NCBI GenBank assembly: GCA_013215815.1
Contig: JABSQP010000007.1
Span: forward strand, 1 to 64,000
Reading direction: 5' to 3'
Length of the DNA: 64,000 nt
Source of the DNA: Alphaproteobacteria bacterium
GTDB taxonomy: Bacteria; Pseudomonadota; Alphaproteobacteria; Micavibrionales; Micavibrionaceae
Position 1 is the stretch's first letter, and the number at the start of each line of letters is the position of its first letter. The notes under the pieces are model-generated. The model did not search any database, was not told the DNA's origin, and worked only from the letters and a program-made list of their open reading frames with translations. Made by a program: the position numbers and the translations under genes. Positions 35,765 through 46,555 of the stretch are shown here, piece after piece.

Positions 35765-36838
35765 TTATGACCGTATGACCTTTAAACCTTTATCCTGCAT
35801 TTCTTTAATGTCATCCCACGATGCATTCTCAGAAACAACCTGATATTCTTTTGTAGACTGAAATACTACGCCTTGCATGATACTATCCATATACAATGTA
35901 AAACCGCTAGCTTGCTCAACAGCCCCTGATGCGTGTTGCAACTGGTATCGACCACCACGCCCAAGCTCTCCACGTATATTTTTTGAAAAGATTGTAAAAC
36001 CGACACCCTTTTTATATTCAAAGCCGCGACGTTCAATCAAATCAACAGTGATACCAATATCAGTTAAACCGTAAGCTTCAAGAGCCTTTGTCAGCTCTTC
36101 GTACACAACTTTTAAATGCTTCACGTTTTCTTTTGCTTCTGCTGGAAGCTTTATTTTAGATACTGTTCTAATCGCGTCATCGGCGACACCAGAAGCATCA
36201 AGCAGCTCAACCAGAGCCTTAGCTTTTTTATTTTCTGCCAAACCATCGCGATCACGTTTTTTAAGAAGCGTGTTGAGTTGTTCACGCTCTTCACCATCCA
36301 GCTTCTCTTTATCAAACAATGCATCGACAATGCTTGGAATTGTAAGATCTACCGATAGGTTTTTTACGCCACAGCCACTCAGTGCTTTTAACGCAACCAG
36401 CATAATCTCAACATCATCTTTGGTTGCATCACCACCAATCAACTCACAACCAACCTGGCAGAACTGACGCGCAGGACGCAGTTGTGATGATTTCACCCGC
36501 AAGATATCAGCCGCATAGGAAAGACGAAGAGGACGTTTTTCATCAGCAAGTCGTGATCCTGCAATACGTGCGATTTGCGCTGTTGTGTCAGCACGCACAC
36601 CGAGCATCCGGCCAGATACAGGATCCATCATTCGAAATGTTTGTGCGCTCAATGTTTCACCTGGTCCAGACCCCAGCAAACATTCTTCAAATTCAACTAA
36701 AGGTGGCTTTACCCGCTCATACCCAAAGCTTGAAAAAACGCTCATACATTGATTGATAATGTTCGCCTCACCCTCTCCTTGCGGCGCAAGCAGGTCAGTC
36801 AGCCCATTCGGGAGCAGCGAGGGGTGTAAATCACTCAT
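35765..36838 (-). CDS. hisZ: ATP phosphoribosyltransferase regulatory subunit HisZ
   Basis: A class II aminoacyl-tRNA synthetase fold without aminoacylation activity, which completes and regulates the short form of HisG in histidine synthesis. The 357 residues are too short for HisS and lack its anticodon-binding domain. Signatures: [57 protein letters not shown] and QVGCELIGG. Its presence predicts that the organism uses the short HisG, encoded outside the window. It precedes purA by 13 bp. Confidence 0.94.
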   Translation of the reverse strand: MSDLHPSLLPNGLTDLLAPQGEGEANIINQCMSVFSSFGYERVKPPLVEFEECLLGSGPGETLSAQTFRMMDPVSGRMLGVRADTTAQIARIAGSRLADEKRPLRLSYAADILRVKSSQLRPARQFCQVGCELIGGDATKDDVEIMLVALKALSGCGVKNLSVDLTIPSIVDALFDKEKLDGEEREQLNTLLKKRDRDGLAENKKAKALVELLDASGVADDAIRTVSKIKLPAEAKENVKHLKVVYEELTKALEAYGLTDIGITVDLIERRGFEYKKGVGFTIFSKNIRGELGRGGRYQLQHASGAVEQASGFTLYMDSIMQGVVFQSTKEYQVVSENASWDDIKEMQDKGLKVIRS

Positions 36839-36903
36839 TTATTACTGATTTTATCTGTTTAATTCGGCCACACTCTGGCTTATCTGGCGTTCATAATCAA
36901 GCT

Positions 36904-38256
36904 TTATGCGACTTTTTGTACAGCCTCACAAACATGGTTAACTGCCGCATTAACTTTTGACATATCCTGTCCTTCTGCCATCACGCGGATAAGAGGCTCT
37001 GTCCCTGAGGCGCGCACCAATAGACGCCCATCTCCCATAAGGTCAGCTTCAGCTTTCGATATAGCATCTTTCACTTCAACCGTATCGAGCGGAGCACCTT
37101 GCTTATAGCTAACATTTTTCAATACCTGCGGATACGGGTCAAAGACGTGGCAAACCTCACTTACCTTTTTGCCAGCCTCCTTCACAGCCGCTAAAACCTG
37201 AAGCGCTGCAAGCAAACCATCGCCCGTTGTGCCAAAATCGCTTAAAACAATATGACCAGACTGCTCACCACCAAGATTAAAGTCACCTTCACGCATACGC
37301 TCAACCACATAGCGATCACCAACAGCCGTGCGCTCTAAATTAATACCCTGTGTTTCTAAAAACTTCTCAAGACCAAGATTTGACATGACAGTCGCAACAA
37401 CGGTGCTGTTTTTAAGGAAGCCCTGTGACTGCTTCATCAGAGCCAAAAGCCCCATCAATTGATCACCATCAACACGTTGCCCTTTTTCATCAACAATAAT
37501 AACGCGATCCGCATCACCATCGAGCGCTATACCAATATCAGCTCCCTCTTCAACAACCTTCTCCTGCAAGCTTTCCGTCGCCGTCGCGCCTACACCATCA
37601 TTAATGTTACGGCCATTTGGTTTATCACCAACCTTTACGACATCCGCTTCCAGTTCCCAAAGAACCTGAGGAGCAACCTTGTAAGCCGCACCATTGGCAC
37701 AGTCGATGACAACCTTCATACCTTCTAGTGTTTGACCTTTTGGAAAACTACGTTTGATGTACTCAACATAGCGACCTGATGCATCATCAAGCTGAGTTGC
37801 CTTTCCAATTTTATCAGGACTTGGTAATTGCGCTTCTAAATCATCATCCATAGCAGCTTCAATCGCCATCTCTATCTCATCAGAGAGCTTATAGCCATCA
37901 GCGCCAAAAAGCTTGATCCCATTATCCTGATACGGATTATGCGACGCAGAAATCATCACACCGATATCAGCGCGCAGCGTACTTGTTAGCCGCGCCACAG
38001 CAGGCGTTGGAATTGGACCAGTGCGGATCACATCCATGCCCATCGCGACAAAGCCGGATGCCATTGCTTGCTCCAACATATAGCCAGACAGGCGGGTATC
38101 TTTACCGATAACAACACGGTTCATAGGCTTCCCTTCTGAACGCTCCCGCAGGACAAGTGATGTCGCCATGGCAACCTTCAAAGCCATACCCGCTGTCATC
38201 GGCGATTTATTAGCCGTTCCGCGAATTCCATCAGTACCGAAATATTTTCTACTCAT
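36904..38256 (-). CDS. glmM: Phosphoglucosamine mutase
   Basis: Interconverts glucosamine 6-phosphate and 1-phosphate on the route to UDP-GlcNAc, for peptidoglycan and lipopolysaccharide. The 450 residues begin [10 protein letters not shown]. The phosphoserine loop is SASHNP with catalytic S105, the metal loop is DGDADR and the sugar loop GGEQSGH. The C-terminal phosphate-binding loop is [12 protein letters not shown]. It lies 9 bp downstream of ftsH, the usual order in this class. Confidence 0.97.
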   Translation of the reverse strand: MSRKYFGTDGIRGTANKSPMTAGMALKVAMATSLVLRERSEGKPMNRVVIGKDTRLSGYMLEQAMASGFVAMGMDVIRTGPIPTPAVARLTSTLRADIGVMISASHNPYQDNGIKLFGADGYKLSDEIEMAIEAAMDDDLEAQLPSPDKIGKATQLDDASGRYVEYIKRSFPKGQTLEGMKVVIDCANGAAYKVAPQVLWELEADVVKVGDKPNGRNINDGVGATATESLQEKVVEEGADIGIALDGDADRVIIVDEKGQRVDGDQLMGLLALMKQSQGFLKNSTVVATVMSNLGLEKFLETQGINLERTAVGDRYVVERMREGDFNLGGEQSGHIVLSDFGTTGDGLLAALQVLAAVKEAGKKVSEVCHVFDPYPQVLKNVSYKQGAPLDTVEVKDAISKAEADLMGDGRLLVRASGTEPLIRVMAEGQDMSKVNAAVNHVCEAVQKVA

Positions 38257-38265
38257 AGATAAGCC

Positions 38266-40182
38266 TTAAGCTTCTTGCGTTTCACCAGCAATACTACCGC
38301 CAGACGGGACCGATGATTTTGGTCCTGTATCTGTTGGCTCATCGTCTGCATCATCGCGAATAATTGCTTTACCAGCGAGAAGATCTTTAATTTCATCGCC
38401 ACTGAGCAATTCATATTCAAGAAGTGCCTTTGCTAACGTGTGAAGCTCCTCAATGTTATCTTTCAGAAGTTTTTCCGCGCGTTTGTATGCCGTTTCAACA
38501 ATCAACTTAATCTCTGAGTCGACAAGAGACGCTGTATCATCAGACATGTTTTTACTTTGCGCCACAGAATGACCAAGGAAAACCTCCTCCTGATCACCGC
38601 TGTAACGAAGCGGTCCAAGCTTATCCGACATTCCCCACTCCGTTACCATACGGCGCGCAGTGTCCGTTGCCATTTGAATATCACTAGAGGCACCAGTCGT
38701 AACGTACTCTTCACCAAAGATCATTTCTTCGGCAATACGTCCGCCCATCGCAACAGAGAGATCAGCCTTTAACTTCGCACGCGACATTGAAATACGATCA
38801 CCTTCAGGTAAACGCATCACGAGACCCAGTGCGCGGCCACGCGGAATAATCGTTGCTTTGTGAATTGGATCAGATTCCTTTTCATGAAGAGCAACAATAG
38901 CGTGACCAGCTTCATGATAAGCCGTCAGCTTTTTCTCTTCTTCAGTCATGACCATGGATTTACGCTCAGATCCCATCATGATTTTATCTTTCGCGCCTTC
39001 GAAATCATCCATTGTGACAGTACGCTTGTTACGGCGTGCCGCCAATAAAGCGGCTTCGTTCACAAGGTTCGCTAGGTCTGCGCCAGAGAACCCTGGTGTA
39101 CCGCGTGCAAGAACGGATGCCTCAACGTTATTACCCAAAGGCACTTTCTTCATGTGAACCTTCAAGATCTTTTCACGGCCCTTTACATCAGGCAATGGCA
39201 CAACGACCTGACGATCAAAGCGACCGGGGCGCAATAACGCAGGATCGAGAACATCAGGACGGTTTGTAGCAGCAATCAATATCACGCCTTCATTGGCTTC
39301 AAAACCATCCATCTCAACAAGAAGTTGGTTCAACGTTTGCTCACGTTCGTCGTTACCACCGCCAAGTCCTGCTCCACGATGACGTCCAACAGCATCAATC
39401 TCATCGATAAAGATAATACATGGCGCATTTTTCTTGGCCTGTTCAAACATGTCACGAACACGGCTCGCACCAACACCAACAAACATCTCAACAAAATCAG
39501 AGCCTGAAATTGTAAAGAACGGCACATTTGCTTCACCAGCAACTGCGCGCGCTGTCAAAGTTTTACCAGTCCCTGGAGGTCCAACCAGAAGCGCCCCCTT
39601 AGGAATCTTACCACCTAAGCGTTGAAATTTTTGCGGATCTTTAAGAAACTCAACAACTTCTTGAAGCTCAACCTTCGCTTCATCGATACCAGCGACATCA
39701 TCAAACGTCACGCGGCCATGCTTTTCAGTCAGAAGGCGCGCACGTGACTTACCAAAACCCATTGCGCCGCCACCGCCTTTGCCTTGCATCTGGCGCATAA
39801 AGAAAATCCAAACACCAATAAGAAGAAGCATGGGGAACCACGATAGGAGGATTGATAGAGCACTAATCTGCTCAGGATCTTCCTTTTCAGCTTTGATCCG
39901 CACTGTTGTACCATCTAGACGCTCAACAACATTTTCACCTGCAGGCACCATAACGCGGAACTTTTCATCACCGCTTGTATAATGGCCAATAACCTCTTGG
40001 CCTTTAATCACAACATCAGCAACACGACCATTTTGCGCATCTGCCATAAAATCACTGTACGCAATCTCAGTAGATGGGGCCCCCAATTGAGCCATCTGAC
40101 TACTTTGCATGAAGTTGATCAAAACAACTAAAAGAAGACCAACACCAACCCAGAAGAAAACATTCCGTCCTAAATTATTCAC
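38266..40182 (-). CDS. ftsH: ATP-dependent zinc metalloprotease FtsH
   Basis: Membrane-anchored AAA+ protease that degrades short-lived and misfolded membrane proteins. The 638 residues have two N-terminal membrane helices (about 7-25 and 106-129) around a periplasmic domain. The AAA module has Walker A GPPGTGKT (201-208), Walker B IIFIDEID and the second region of homology ([18 protein letters not shown]). The zinc site H423-E-A-G-H427 leads the M41 domain. It is followed by glmM. A 154-bp gap upstream should hold its promoter; no heat-shock motif was recognised there by eye. Confidence 0.97.
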   Translation of the reverse strand: MNNLGRNVFFWVGVGLLLVVLINFMQSSQMAQLGAPSTEIAYSDFMADAQNGRVADVVIKGQEVIGHYTSGDEKFRVMVPAGENVVERLDGTTVRIKAEKEDPEQISALSILLSWFPMLLLIGVWIFFMRQMQGKGGGGAMGFGKSRARLLTEKHGRVTFDDVAGIDEAKVELQEVVEFLKDPQKFQRLGGKIPKGALLVGPPGTGKTLTARAVAGEANVPFFTISGSDFVEMFVGVGASRVRDMFEQAKKNAPCIIFIDEIDAVGRHRGAGLGGGNDEREQTLNQLLVEMDGFEANEGVILIAATNRPDVLDPALLRPGRFDRQVVVPLPDVKGREKILKVHMKKVPLGNNVEASVLARGTPGFSGADLANLVNEAALLAARRNKRTVTMDDFEGAKDKIMMGSERKSMVMTEEEKKLTAYHEAGHAIVALHEKESDPIHKATIIPRGRALGLVMRLPEGDRISMSRAKLKADLSVAMGGRIAEEMIFGEEYVTTGASSDIQMATDTARRMVTEWGMSDKLGPLRYSGDQEEVFLGHSVAQSKNMSDDTASLVDSEIKLIVETAYKRAEKLLKDNIEELHTLAKALLEYELLSGDEIKDLLAGKAIIRDDADDEPTDTGPKSSVPSGGSIAGETQEA

Positions 40183-40336
40183 GTTCTTAAATCCTTATAC
40201 CTCAGACACGTACATACTCGCCTGATAATGAAAATTGTTACACCTGAAACTATAGCTTTTTCCGCAAAAATCAAGGATTTCCAGCGGAAATAAGCGCAAA
40301 AACCAAAGAGCATTAAATGCAATGAAGTTGGCCTTT

Positions 40337-40948
40337 TTAGGGCAACAAAAGACCATCATCAGCAAGTTTTGCCGGTTGAGGCGCAGATTGAGATTTTTTA
40401 ACTGCTCTGGATGGCCTTTTATATTGATATACCACCGTTAAAACAGGCCTCATCCTGCCAACAGACTGAAGGGAAACATCTACGAATGTATCTTTTGCAA
40501 CCCAGCGCATAGAGGCTTTCATATGCTTCATCATCACAGCAATTCCCCAATCATCCGGATAGTTTTTGTGTTTTTCATCAGCCCATACAAAGTCTTCAGA
40601 TAAAGGAACGCCCCAACGCTCGCTCAAACTATGATTTACTTTCATCAATAAACGGATCCAATCTTGAGGGTCGGTATAATGCTGATGGATATCAATACGA
40701 ACCCTATTGAGCTGACCCTGAACAAATTGATATCCAATGGTGCTCTCTCTACCGAAAATTTCATCAGAGTAAAAAGCATTATCCCCTTCTGATTTAAGGA
40801 ACTTTCCACTTTCAAATTGGGAAACATCCTGAGGGGATACACCCCATACAAACCCACGAACAACTGAGTCCTTATTATAGAGCCCGCCAAGTGCAAAAGC
40901 TGTAGAAGAGTGTATTACAAACAAAATAATTAAAAATACGAGACGCAA
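40337..40948 (-). CDS. Secreted protein of unknown function, 203 aa
   Basis: A signal peptide (MRLVFLIILFVIHSSTAFA) heads a 203-residue exported protein. The mature part repeats short strand-like segments (VRGFVWGVSPQDVSQFESG; STIGYQFVQGQLNRVRIDIH; WGVPLSEDFVWAD) and ends in a basic, disordered tail. The 'FVWGVSPQDVSQFE' stretch resembles domains that other bacteria place after a signal peptide near envelope genes, but I do not recognise a named family. It begins 6 bp after tilS and is followed by ftsH after 154 bp. No cysteine or catalytic motif stands out. Confidence 0.72.
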   Translation of the reverse strand: MRLVFLIILFVIHSSTAFALGGLYNKDSVVRGFVWGVSPQDVSQFESGKFLKSEGDNAFYSDEIFGRESTIGYQFVQGQLNRVRIDIHQHYTDPQDWIRLLMKVNHSLSERWGVPLSEDFVWADEKHKNYPDDWGIAVMMKHMKASMRWVAKDTFVDVSLQSVGRMRPVLTVVYQYKRPSRAVKKSQSAPQPAKLADDGLLLP

Positions 40949-40954
40949 TATATT

Positions 40955-41941
40955 CTATTCCTTTTCAACTGTAAGAGTTTTATCGCGCGTTGAATAACTA
41001 AATAAGCAATGCCCTAACGATCTCTTCTTCATGTCCTGCTTTTGATTATATGCCGATACCAAAGTTTCGTGCAAATCTTCTACTTTCTCGAGCCTTGTCG
41101 CATATTCCTGCTCGGGCTGAAGCTTTTCCATTGCCGCTTTTAGTACGCGTAAACTAATTTCCTCTGGCCAATGCTGAAACAAGTCGTCTTTGATAGAAAT
41201 CCGTTGTTCCGTTTCATTAAGACAACAATCACTATAAGCTTTCTCACTCATAACATTAAGCGCATCACCAGCACGCCCTATACGAGACGATAACTTGGAA
41301 AGTCTCTGAGGGGTTAAGCCTTCCTGACCAAGAACACCCTGAATAGCCCTCAAACGCGGTCGCAAAAACTCATCATTCTCATTACTAGGATCTGTAGCAA
41401 ATGGGACATTGTGTTCATTACAATAAGCCAAAATGCTAACCTTTGGTAAACTCAAAAATGGACGGGCAATAAACACACCACTTTTCTGACTAAGCATGCC
41501 CATAGCCGACAAACCATCGATGCCACTGCCTTTTGCCAAACGAATAAGAAACGTCTCTGCTTGATCATCTTGATGATGAGCAACGAACAACGCCGCCAGT
41601 CCATTATCTAAGCAGTAATCTGTCATCAACTGATACCTTGCGTCTCTTGCCGCAGCCATAACACCAGTATCAGGCTTATCCCCTACCCACTCTAATTCTA
41701 CAAACTTTATATTTGAAGAACCTTCAGTCCAGCGCCTTACCAGTCCAACTTCCTGAGACGCCTCTTCACGTAAACCATGATTGACTGTAATAATATGAAA
41801 GTTTTTATCACTATAATCACTCACTAATGCGTGAGCCAAAGCCATACTGTCTGGACCGCCAGATACAGCAATGGCTAATTCTTTTTTCGTGCCGATATCA
41901 GGATAACGACAGAAAAACTGCTCTAGCGCTTCATTAATCAT
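40955..41941 (-). CDS. tilS: tRNA(Ile)-lysidine synthetase
   Basis: Ligates lysine to C34 of the CAU-anticodon tRNA-Ile, changing its specificity to AUA. The 328 residues are a short TilS, as is usual in alphaproteobacteria. The PP-loop signature is AVSGGPDSMALAHAL. The downstream motifs VNHGLREEASQE, VAHHQDDQAETFLIRLAKGS and RPFLSLPK are all present. The C-terminal tRNA-binding domains of the E. coli protein are reduced. It follows cpoB by 48 bp and precedes an unknown secreted protein gene. Confidence 0.94.
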   Translation of the reverse strand: MINEALEQFFCRYPDIGTKKELAIAVSGGPDSMALAHALVSDYSDKNFHIITVNHGLREEASQEVGLVRRWTEGSSNIKFVELEWVGDKPDTGVMAAARDARYQLMTDYCLDNGLAALFVAHHQDDQAETFLIRLAKGSGIDGLSAMGMLSQKSGVFIARPFLSLPKVSILAYCNEHNVPFATDPSNENDEFLRPRLRAIQGVLGQEGLTPQRLSKLSSRIGRAGDALNVMSEKAYSDCCLNETEQRISIKDDLFQHWPEEISLRVLKAAMEKLQPEQEYATRLEKVEDLHETLVSAYNQKQDMKKRSLGHCLFSYSTRDKTLTVEKE

Positions 41942-41989
41942 AGAGTTATCTAATAGGATATTGTGATATACCGCAACGAAATAGAGCGT

Positions 41990-42955
41990 TTACTGACAAG
42001 CGAGGCGTTCTCGTTCTTGTTCACCGCGACGTAGAACTGGTCCAGAACCATCAGCATGCTTCAAAGGAAGCTGGGCCAAAGCAACGCAAGCATCATCTTT
42101 CTTTCCCATACCGGCAAGAGACAAACCTAGCTTCAGGAGGTTATCTGGAGCTTTTGAACTATCTGGATAAGAACGATACCCTTCCGCAAAAGTTTTAGCG
42201 GCTTGATCAAACTGGCCACGCACATAGTAAGTCTCACCAAGCCAATATTTTGTATTCGACGCCAAAGAGTGATCCTTGTAGTTACTTAAAAACCCTTCAA
42301 ACCCTTTTTGCGCAGCAGCGTAATTTTCCGCCTTTAAATCAGCAAAAGCTTGTTCATATTGCTGCGTCGGTTCTTTTGCGCCACCCAACGTCGTGTCAGT
42401 AGTTACTATCTGATTAGCACCAGCATCTTCTTTTGCTTTTGGTGTCGCAATATTCATCCCCATCGATGGCTTGTTATCCAAAACACTCACACCAGGGTTC
42501 ATCGCTCTAACAGCAGTTTTAGGTGTCGCAAATTGCGCCGTCTTATCCTGTACTACGCTTGCCTGAGAAGCTTGATCAAAACGCTCTAGTTTTCGTTTTA
42601 ACTGATCAATCTCATAACGCTGCTCTTCTAGCTTCCCGGTCAAATCCCGAATTTGTGTTTCAAGCTCTTGCATGCGCACCTCACCATTAGGCACCGAACC
42701 TGCTGTAGAAGGCGTATTATAAACGGGAGGAACGCGTGATGTTGCAGAAGCAGGAGGCATTTCTCCGCGATAAACAGCACGGTTTAGCGTATCAAGCTCA
42801 TTTTCCAGTCGGTTCAAACGATTAAGAACATCATTTGATTGAGCATAAGCAACCGGCGTAAACACCAACGTTGACAGGGCCAACATAGAGGAAAGGCACA
42901 AAGTCTTTAAACCTCGTGCCCCCTTATTTTTTTTTACATTCGACGTTGCTGCCAT
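41990..42955 (-). CDS. cpoB: Cell-division coordinator CpoB (YbgF)
   Basis: Periplasmic protein that links the Tol-Pal system with peptidoglycan synthesis at the septum. The 321 residues have a signal peptide (about 1-38), then an N-terminal coiled coil (NDVLNRLNRLENELDTLNRA; RDLTGKLEEQRYEIDQLKRK) and C-terminal TPR repeats (about 200-315; YEQAFADLKAENYAAAQKGF; WLGETYYVRGQFDQAAKTF). The order pal-cpoB is conserved. A middle segment of about 60 residues (QASQASVVQDKTAQ to GGAKEP) is a linker of low complexity. Confidence 0.94.
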   Translation of the reverse strand: MAATSNVKKNKGARGLKTLCLSSMLALSTLVFTPVAYAQSNDVLNRLNRLENELDTLNRAVYRGEMPPASATSRVPPVYNTPSTAGSVPNGEVRMQELETQIRDLTGKLEEQRYEIDQLKRKLERFDQASQASVVQDKTAQFATPKTAVRAMNPGVSVLDNKPSMGMNIATPKAKEDAGANQIVTTDTTLGGAKEPTQQYEQAFADLKAENYAAAQKGFEGFLSNYKDHSLASNTKYWLGETYYVRGQFDQAAKTFAEGYRSYPDSSKAPDNLLKLGLSLAGMGKKDDACVALAQLPLKHADGSGPVLRRGEQERERLACQ

Positions 42956-42975
42956 ACGACCGCTTTCTTTTCAAA

Positions 42976-43512
42976 TTATTGAATGGCTGTCACTGAACGT
43001 CTGTTCTGTGCCCAACTTGATGCATCGTTACCAACAGCAGCAGGCTGCTCTTTACCATAGCTGATTGTTGTTAAACGGCGCGGATCAACACCCATAGAGA
43101 TTAGGTAATTCTTTACAGAGTTCGCACGACGCTCACCTAGAGCCAGGTTATATTCGCGTGTACCACGCTCATCAGCATGACCTTCAACTGTAATGTTTAG
43201 GCCTGGGTATGTGTTCAACCAACGTGCTTGCGCATCTAGCGTAACACGAGCTTCTCCACCAACACTGTGGCTATCTGTTTCAAAGAATACTTTATCACCA
43301 GCGTTTACGATGAAATCTTCAACGCTACCAGGGATTGTTGTACCATCAACACCAGCTACACTTGAACCATCGTAGATTTCAGTACCATTAACACCATAAG
43401 CTCCATCTTGACCAAGAACAGCGCCTTCGGAGTCGCCTAAGTCTTTATCTGTGCTGGAACAGGCCGTAACAGAAACACTCAGCAACAAGATCATGAATAA
43501 ACGGACGAACAT
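42976..43512 (-). CDS. pal: Peptidoglycan-associated lipoprotein Pal
   Basis: Outer-membrane lipoprotein that grips peptidoglycan and interacts with TolB. Lipobox VTAC (Cys18) ends the signal. The C-terminal OmpA-like domain carries the peptidoglycan-binding pattern TVEGHADERGTREYNLALGE, then RANSVKNYLISMGV and TISYGKEQP. It has 178 residues. The tol genes tolQRAB do not lie upstream; a SirB1-type gene does. It precedes cpoB by 20 bp. Confidence 0.96.
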   Translation of the reverse strand: MFVRLFMILLLSVSVTACSSTDKDLGDSEGAVLGQDGAYGVNGTEIYDGSSVAGVDGTTIPGSVEDFIVNAGDKVFFETDSHSVGGEARVTLDAQARWLNTYPGLNITVEGHADERGTREYNLALGERRANSVKNYLISMGVDPRRLTTISYGKEQPAAVGNDASSWAQNRRSVTAIQ

Positions 43513-43657
43513 TAGATAACTCCTTAAAAAGAAAATTGCTTATATATTAATTTACGAATCAATAAATCCTAATTCAAAGTTTTAAAACCATAAGCAACGA
43601 AGAACAAGGCACTTCATAATAATACCTTCGCCTGTCCACATTTTTGCCATGACTGGA

Positions 43658-44527
43658 TTACGTTAAATTCTGGCGGATTTGCTGTAGAAAAACCGCGGCT
43701 TCCTGCCTAAAAGCCCCGTTTGGCTCTTTATCTATATAGAATTCAAGCTCTTCAATGGCTTTATTATACCGGCCAACGCGTGCATTCAAAACACCTGCAT
43801 CTAATGACAAACGATATTCCTGCGGATCAATGAGTTGAAGCGTTTCAACAGTTTTGAGAGCGCCCTCATAATCCTCCCCCTCAATCTGGCGGAGTTTAAT
43901 ATTGTTTTGTAAGCGTACGAGCATCTCTCTTTTCGGGGCTGTCTCATAAAACTCAGCTGACAACTCGGCTTCTTCATCAACGAGAGATTTTAAGAGATGC
44001 CTTAAGTCAGGCGCTTCCATAATTTTGCATGATGAAAAGGGATCAAACAGGAGCCTTTCTCCCTCATGCTCTAAACGGCATATAACGTGAGCAGGAAAGG
44101 AAAGTGCTGTCACATCAAACCCTGCCATCTGTCCCACCTGGACATAAAGAATGGATAGAGCAATCGGCATACCTTTACGTCGTTCAATAACGCGCACTAA
44201 ATTCGCATTTTGAAGATCATCATAATCATCAAGTGCACCGCTATAATCATTCTTCTCAACAAGAACATGTTTTAATGCAGCCAAGCGAGACGTTGCATCA
44301 TCAGATCCGCCCGCCGCTATAATTTCATCGAAACGTGCTTTTGTAGCGCTCGCCATTTTCTGAACATGGTAATAGTAACGTTCAGTTTTTAATTCCGGAC
44401 TATTCTGAGACGCAAGCGACAGAGCCGCTTTTACGATATCAATATCTGTATCATCAAGAGAGCCTACTTCGTTAATGTAGCTCTGTATCTCACTGGTTGA
44501 TACATTGGCTTGGTTATTGTCTGACAT
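43658..44527 (-). CDS. SirB1-family protein (transglutaminase-like core with TPR tail)
   Basis: A 289-residue cytoplasmic protein with a SirB1/transglutaminase-like N-terminal domain. The family segment RKGMPIALSILYVQVGQMAG and the motif LSFPAHVICRLEHEGERLLFD (His and following Asp) are present. A short TPR-like C-terminus follows (YEGALKTVETLQLIDPQEYR; YNKAIEELEFYIDKEP). The family has no firmly established reaction. I start at the ATG at 44527 because GGAG lies just upstream; a longer form from 44581 has no ribosome-binding site. It overlaps the end of the BON-domain gene by 14 bp. Confidence 0.86.
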   Translation of the reverse strand: MSDNNQANVSTSEIQSYINEVGSLDDTDIDIVKAALSLASQNSPELKTERYYYHVQKMASATKARFDEIIAAGGSDDATSRLAALKHVLVEKNDYSGALDDYDDLQNANLVRVIERRKGMPIALSILYVQVGQMAGFDVTALSFPAHVICRLEHEGERLLFDPFSSCKIMEAPDLRHLLKSLVDEEAELSAEFYETAPKREMLVRLQNNIKLRQIEGEDYEGALKTVETLQLIDPQEYRLSLDAGVLNARVGRYNKAIEELEFYIDKEPNGAFRQEAAVFLQQIRQNLT

Positions 44528-45167
44528 CTTCTCCGTAAGCATTATTTTCTTCTGAAAGAGGGTCTGCCTCAATATCCTCACCAGCCATCTTCACATAACT
44601 CACAACTTGTTTGACGCCAGAAATCGTTCGCGCTGTTTCTATCACGCGGTTGAGCTCCGTACGATCTTGTGCATATCCCATCAAGTACACAACACCGCTC
44701 ACAGTATCGATAGAATAATTAATCGACTGCACACCACGATCGATAGTAATGGCTGTTCGTAAACGCGATGTAATCCACTTATCTTTTACAAAACCAGTGA
44801 CACCGGCATCTTCTGCAATACGGATCTCATTGATAACCTGTTTTACCCCCTTCACCTGCCACGCTAGACGGACAGCTTCCACGCGAGATTCAGGATCTTG
44901 AACAACACCAGTGATAAGGACACGCCCCTGCTCTACTGTTGTTGAAAGTTTTGAAAAAGTGTCGAAGTTATAATTGAGCCACGCATCATTAATTTTGGCT
45001 TTAATAACCGTGTCGCTAACAGCAGCACTGATACCACCTTCTTGAGCAGCTGCAATACCAGTCGTTGCAGCAGCGCCCACAGCCAAACCAAAAAAGCTAC
45101 ATGCCTGAAGTGACAGCACACTCACACAAACCAAGGACAAAGATAAATATTTCAATGAAGTCTTCAT
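44514..45167 (-). CDS. BON-domain lipoprotein
   Basis: Lipobox LQAC follows a hydrophobic signal (about residues 6-23). Two BON domains lie in the 217-residue protein: about 53-120 (DTVIKAKINDAWLNYNFDTF; VLITGVVQDPESRVEAVRLA) and about 130-195 (RLRTAITIDRGVQSINYSID; VVYLMGYAQDRTELNRVIET). BON proteins such as DolP (YraP) and OsmY bind membranes or phospholipids and keep the envelope intact. Position after yraN and rsmI is similar to that of yraP in enterobacteria. The 3' end overlaps the SirB1 gene. Confidence 0.9.
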   Translation of the reverse strand: MKTSLKYLSLSLVCVSVLSLQACSFFGLAVGAAATTGIAAAQEGGISAAVSDTVIKAKINDAWLNYNFDTFSKLSTTVEQGRVLITGVVQDPESRVEAVRLAWQVKGVKQVINEIRIAEDAGVTGFVKDKWITSRLRTAITIDRGVQSINYSIDTVSGVVYLMGYAQDRTELNRVIETARTISGVKQVVSYVKMAGEDIEADPLSEENNAYGEDVRQ

Positions 45168-45203
45168 AAAGAAACCTAATAAATGAATCGAGAGTTACTT
45201 ACA

Positions 45204-45581
45204 TTATGAATCAAGATGCCATGCATTGTCTAGATGAGCCAAAAACAATGGCGGTTTTATGGCGATAACATCAAAACGTAGATCACACTTTAACGCTTCT
45301 GCATTCTGGGATAGATAATATTGTGCTGTGTTCGCTATACGCTCCTTCATTTTTGGCGTTATAGATTGAAGCGCTTCATCAATAGAACGACGTGCCTTCA
45401 CCTCGACAAAAGCAATGACATTGTCCTTTTTGATGATCAGATCAATTTCACCGTAACTGGTTTTATAACGTGTTTCTAAGACTTTATAGCCCTTCGCTGC
45501 CAAATAGGTTGCAGCGTATTTTTCAGCCCACACACCCTTATCATAGGTTTTTTCTTTTTGTGTCTTCTGCGCCGCTTGCAT
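45204..45581 (-). CDS. yraN: YraN/UPF0102-family predicted endonuclease
   Basis: A 125-residue protein with the restriction-endonuclease-like core of the family: YGEIDLIIKKDNVIAFVEVK contains the Asp and the E-x-K pair, and GVWAEKYAATYLAAKGYKVL is the N-terminal helix. The biological target is not known. The start is ATG (45581); a GTG one codon earlier is possible. It lies between rsmI and the BON lipoprotein gene, a conserved order. Confidence 0.92.
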   Translation of the reverse strand: MQAAQKTQKEKTYDKGVWAEKYAATYLAAKGYKVLETRYKTSYGEIDLIIKKDNVIAFVEVKARRSIDEALQSITPKMKERIANTAQYYLSQNAEALKCDLRFDVIAIKPPLFLAHLDNAWHLDS

Positions 45582-45587
45582 CACGTG

Positions 45588-46535
45588 TTACTTACTCGAC
45601 AATTTAAGGGCCAATGTATAGATCGCCCGCTTTGGCTTTCCGGTTGCCTTAGAGACCATTTCAGCGGCATCGCGAACAGACATAGTTTCTAAAGCTTTAT
45701 GAATTTGAGCCTCCAAACTCTCTCCAGAAACCTGCACCTCTCCGCGCGGCGCAACGACTACAACAATCTCGCCTTTCGGTGCACCATTCGATGCATAATA
45801 ATCAGCCAGTCCCTCTAAAGAACCGCGGCGGACTTCTTCATATATTTTTGTAAGCTCGCGCGTGATCGCAGCATCCCGATTACCCAGAACTTGAGCCATA
45901 TCACGTAAGCTCTCTTCTAAACGCGGGCCTGTTTCATAGACAATCAATGATCCTGGCGCTTCGCTCCATTCCTGAAGCGCTTTAACACGCCCAGCTGATT
46001 TCGGAGGTAAAAAACCCAAGAAAGAAAACTGATTTGTTGGCAAGCCTGACAACTGCATTCCTGAAAGAGCTGCGCTTGGCCCAGGGATAGATGTTACGAA
46101 GAGATCACTCTCTATAGCTCGGCGCACAAGCTTGTAACCGGGATCGCTCACAAGAGGTGTTCCAGCGTCACTTAAAATAGCCACAGCCTGCCCATTCTGA
46201 ACGGCTTTTATGATATTCTCACGCTGACTATCGGCGCTATGGTCATTATAAAACCACATTGGTTTCTTAAAACCATATGCTTTTAGAAGCTTGCCCGTTA
46301 CACGGGTGTCTTCACAGACAATTAAATCAACAGAAGAAAGCGTATCTAGCGCGCGGAAAGTAATATCGCGTAAATTACCGATAGGCGTTGCAACTAAATA
46401 AAGGCCAGGCTTCAGATCTCCTTGAGGAATAATCGCAGGTTGAGATGTTTGAGCGTCTACCTCTTTCCCCTGCGGATCGTCTTCTAAAACTTCTTGTGAA
46501 GATACTTGTTTATTAGGTAGTCTGTCAGAATTCAT
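45588..46535 (-). CDS. rsmI: 16S rRNA (cytidine1402-2'-O)-methyltransferase RsmI
   Basis: Methylates the 2'-O of C1402 in 16S rRNA with SAM. The signature GLYLVATPIGNLRDITFRAL starts at about residue 44, and CEDTRVTGKLLK, SDAGTPLVSDPGY and YETGPRLEESL follow. The 315 residues contain an N-terminal stretch of about 40 polar residues before the fold, so the true start could be later, but no other ATG is available. It diverges from the lpoA-like gene with only 20 bp between the start codons. Confidence 0.95.
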   Translation of the reverse strand: MNSDRLPNKQVSSQEVLEDDPQGKEVDAQTSQPAIIPQGDLKPGLYLVATPIGNLRDITFRALDTLSSVDLIVCEDTRVTGKLLKAYGFKKPMWFYNDHSADSQRENIIKAVQNGQAVAILSDAGTPLVSDPGYKLVRRAIESDLFVTSIPGPSAALSGMQLSGLPTNQFSFLGFLPPKSAGRVKALQEWSEAPGSLIVYETGPRLEESLRDMAQVLGNRDAAITRELTKIYEEVRRGSLEGLADYYASNGAPKGEIVVVVAPRGEVQVSGESLEAQIHKALETMSVRDAAEMVSKATGKPKRAIYTLALKLSSK

Positions 46536-46555
46536 TCACAACTATTAGCAAGCTT

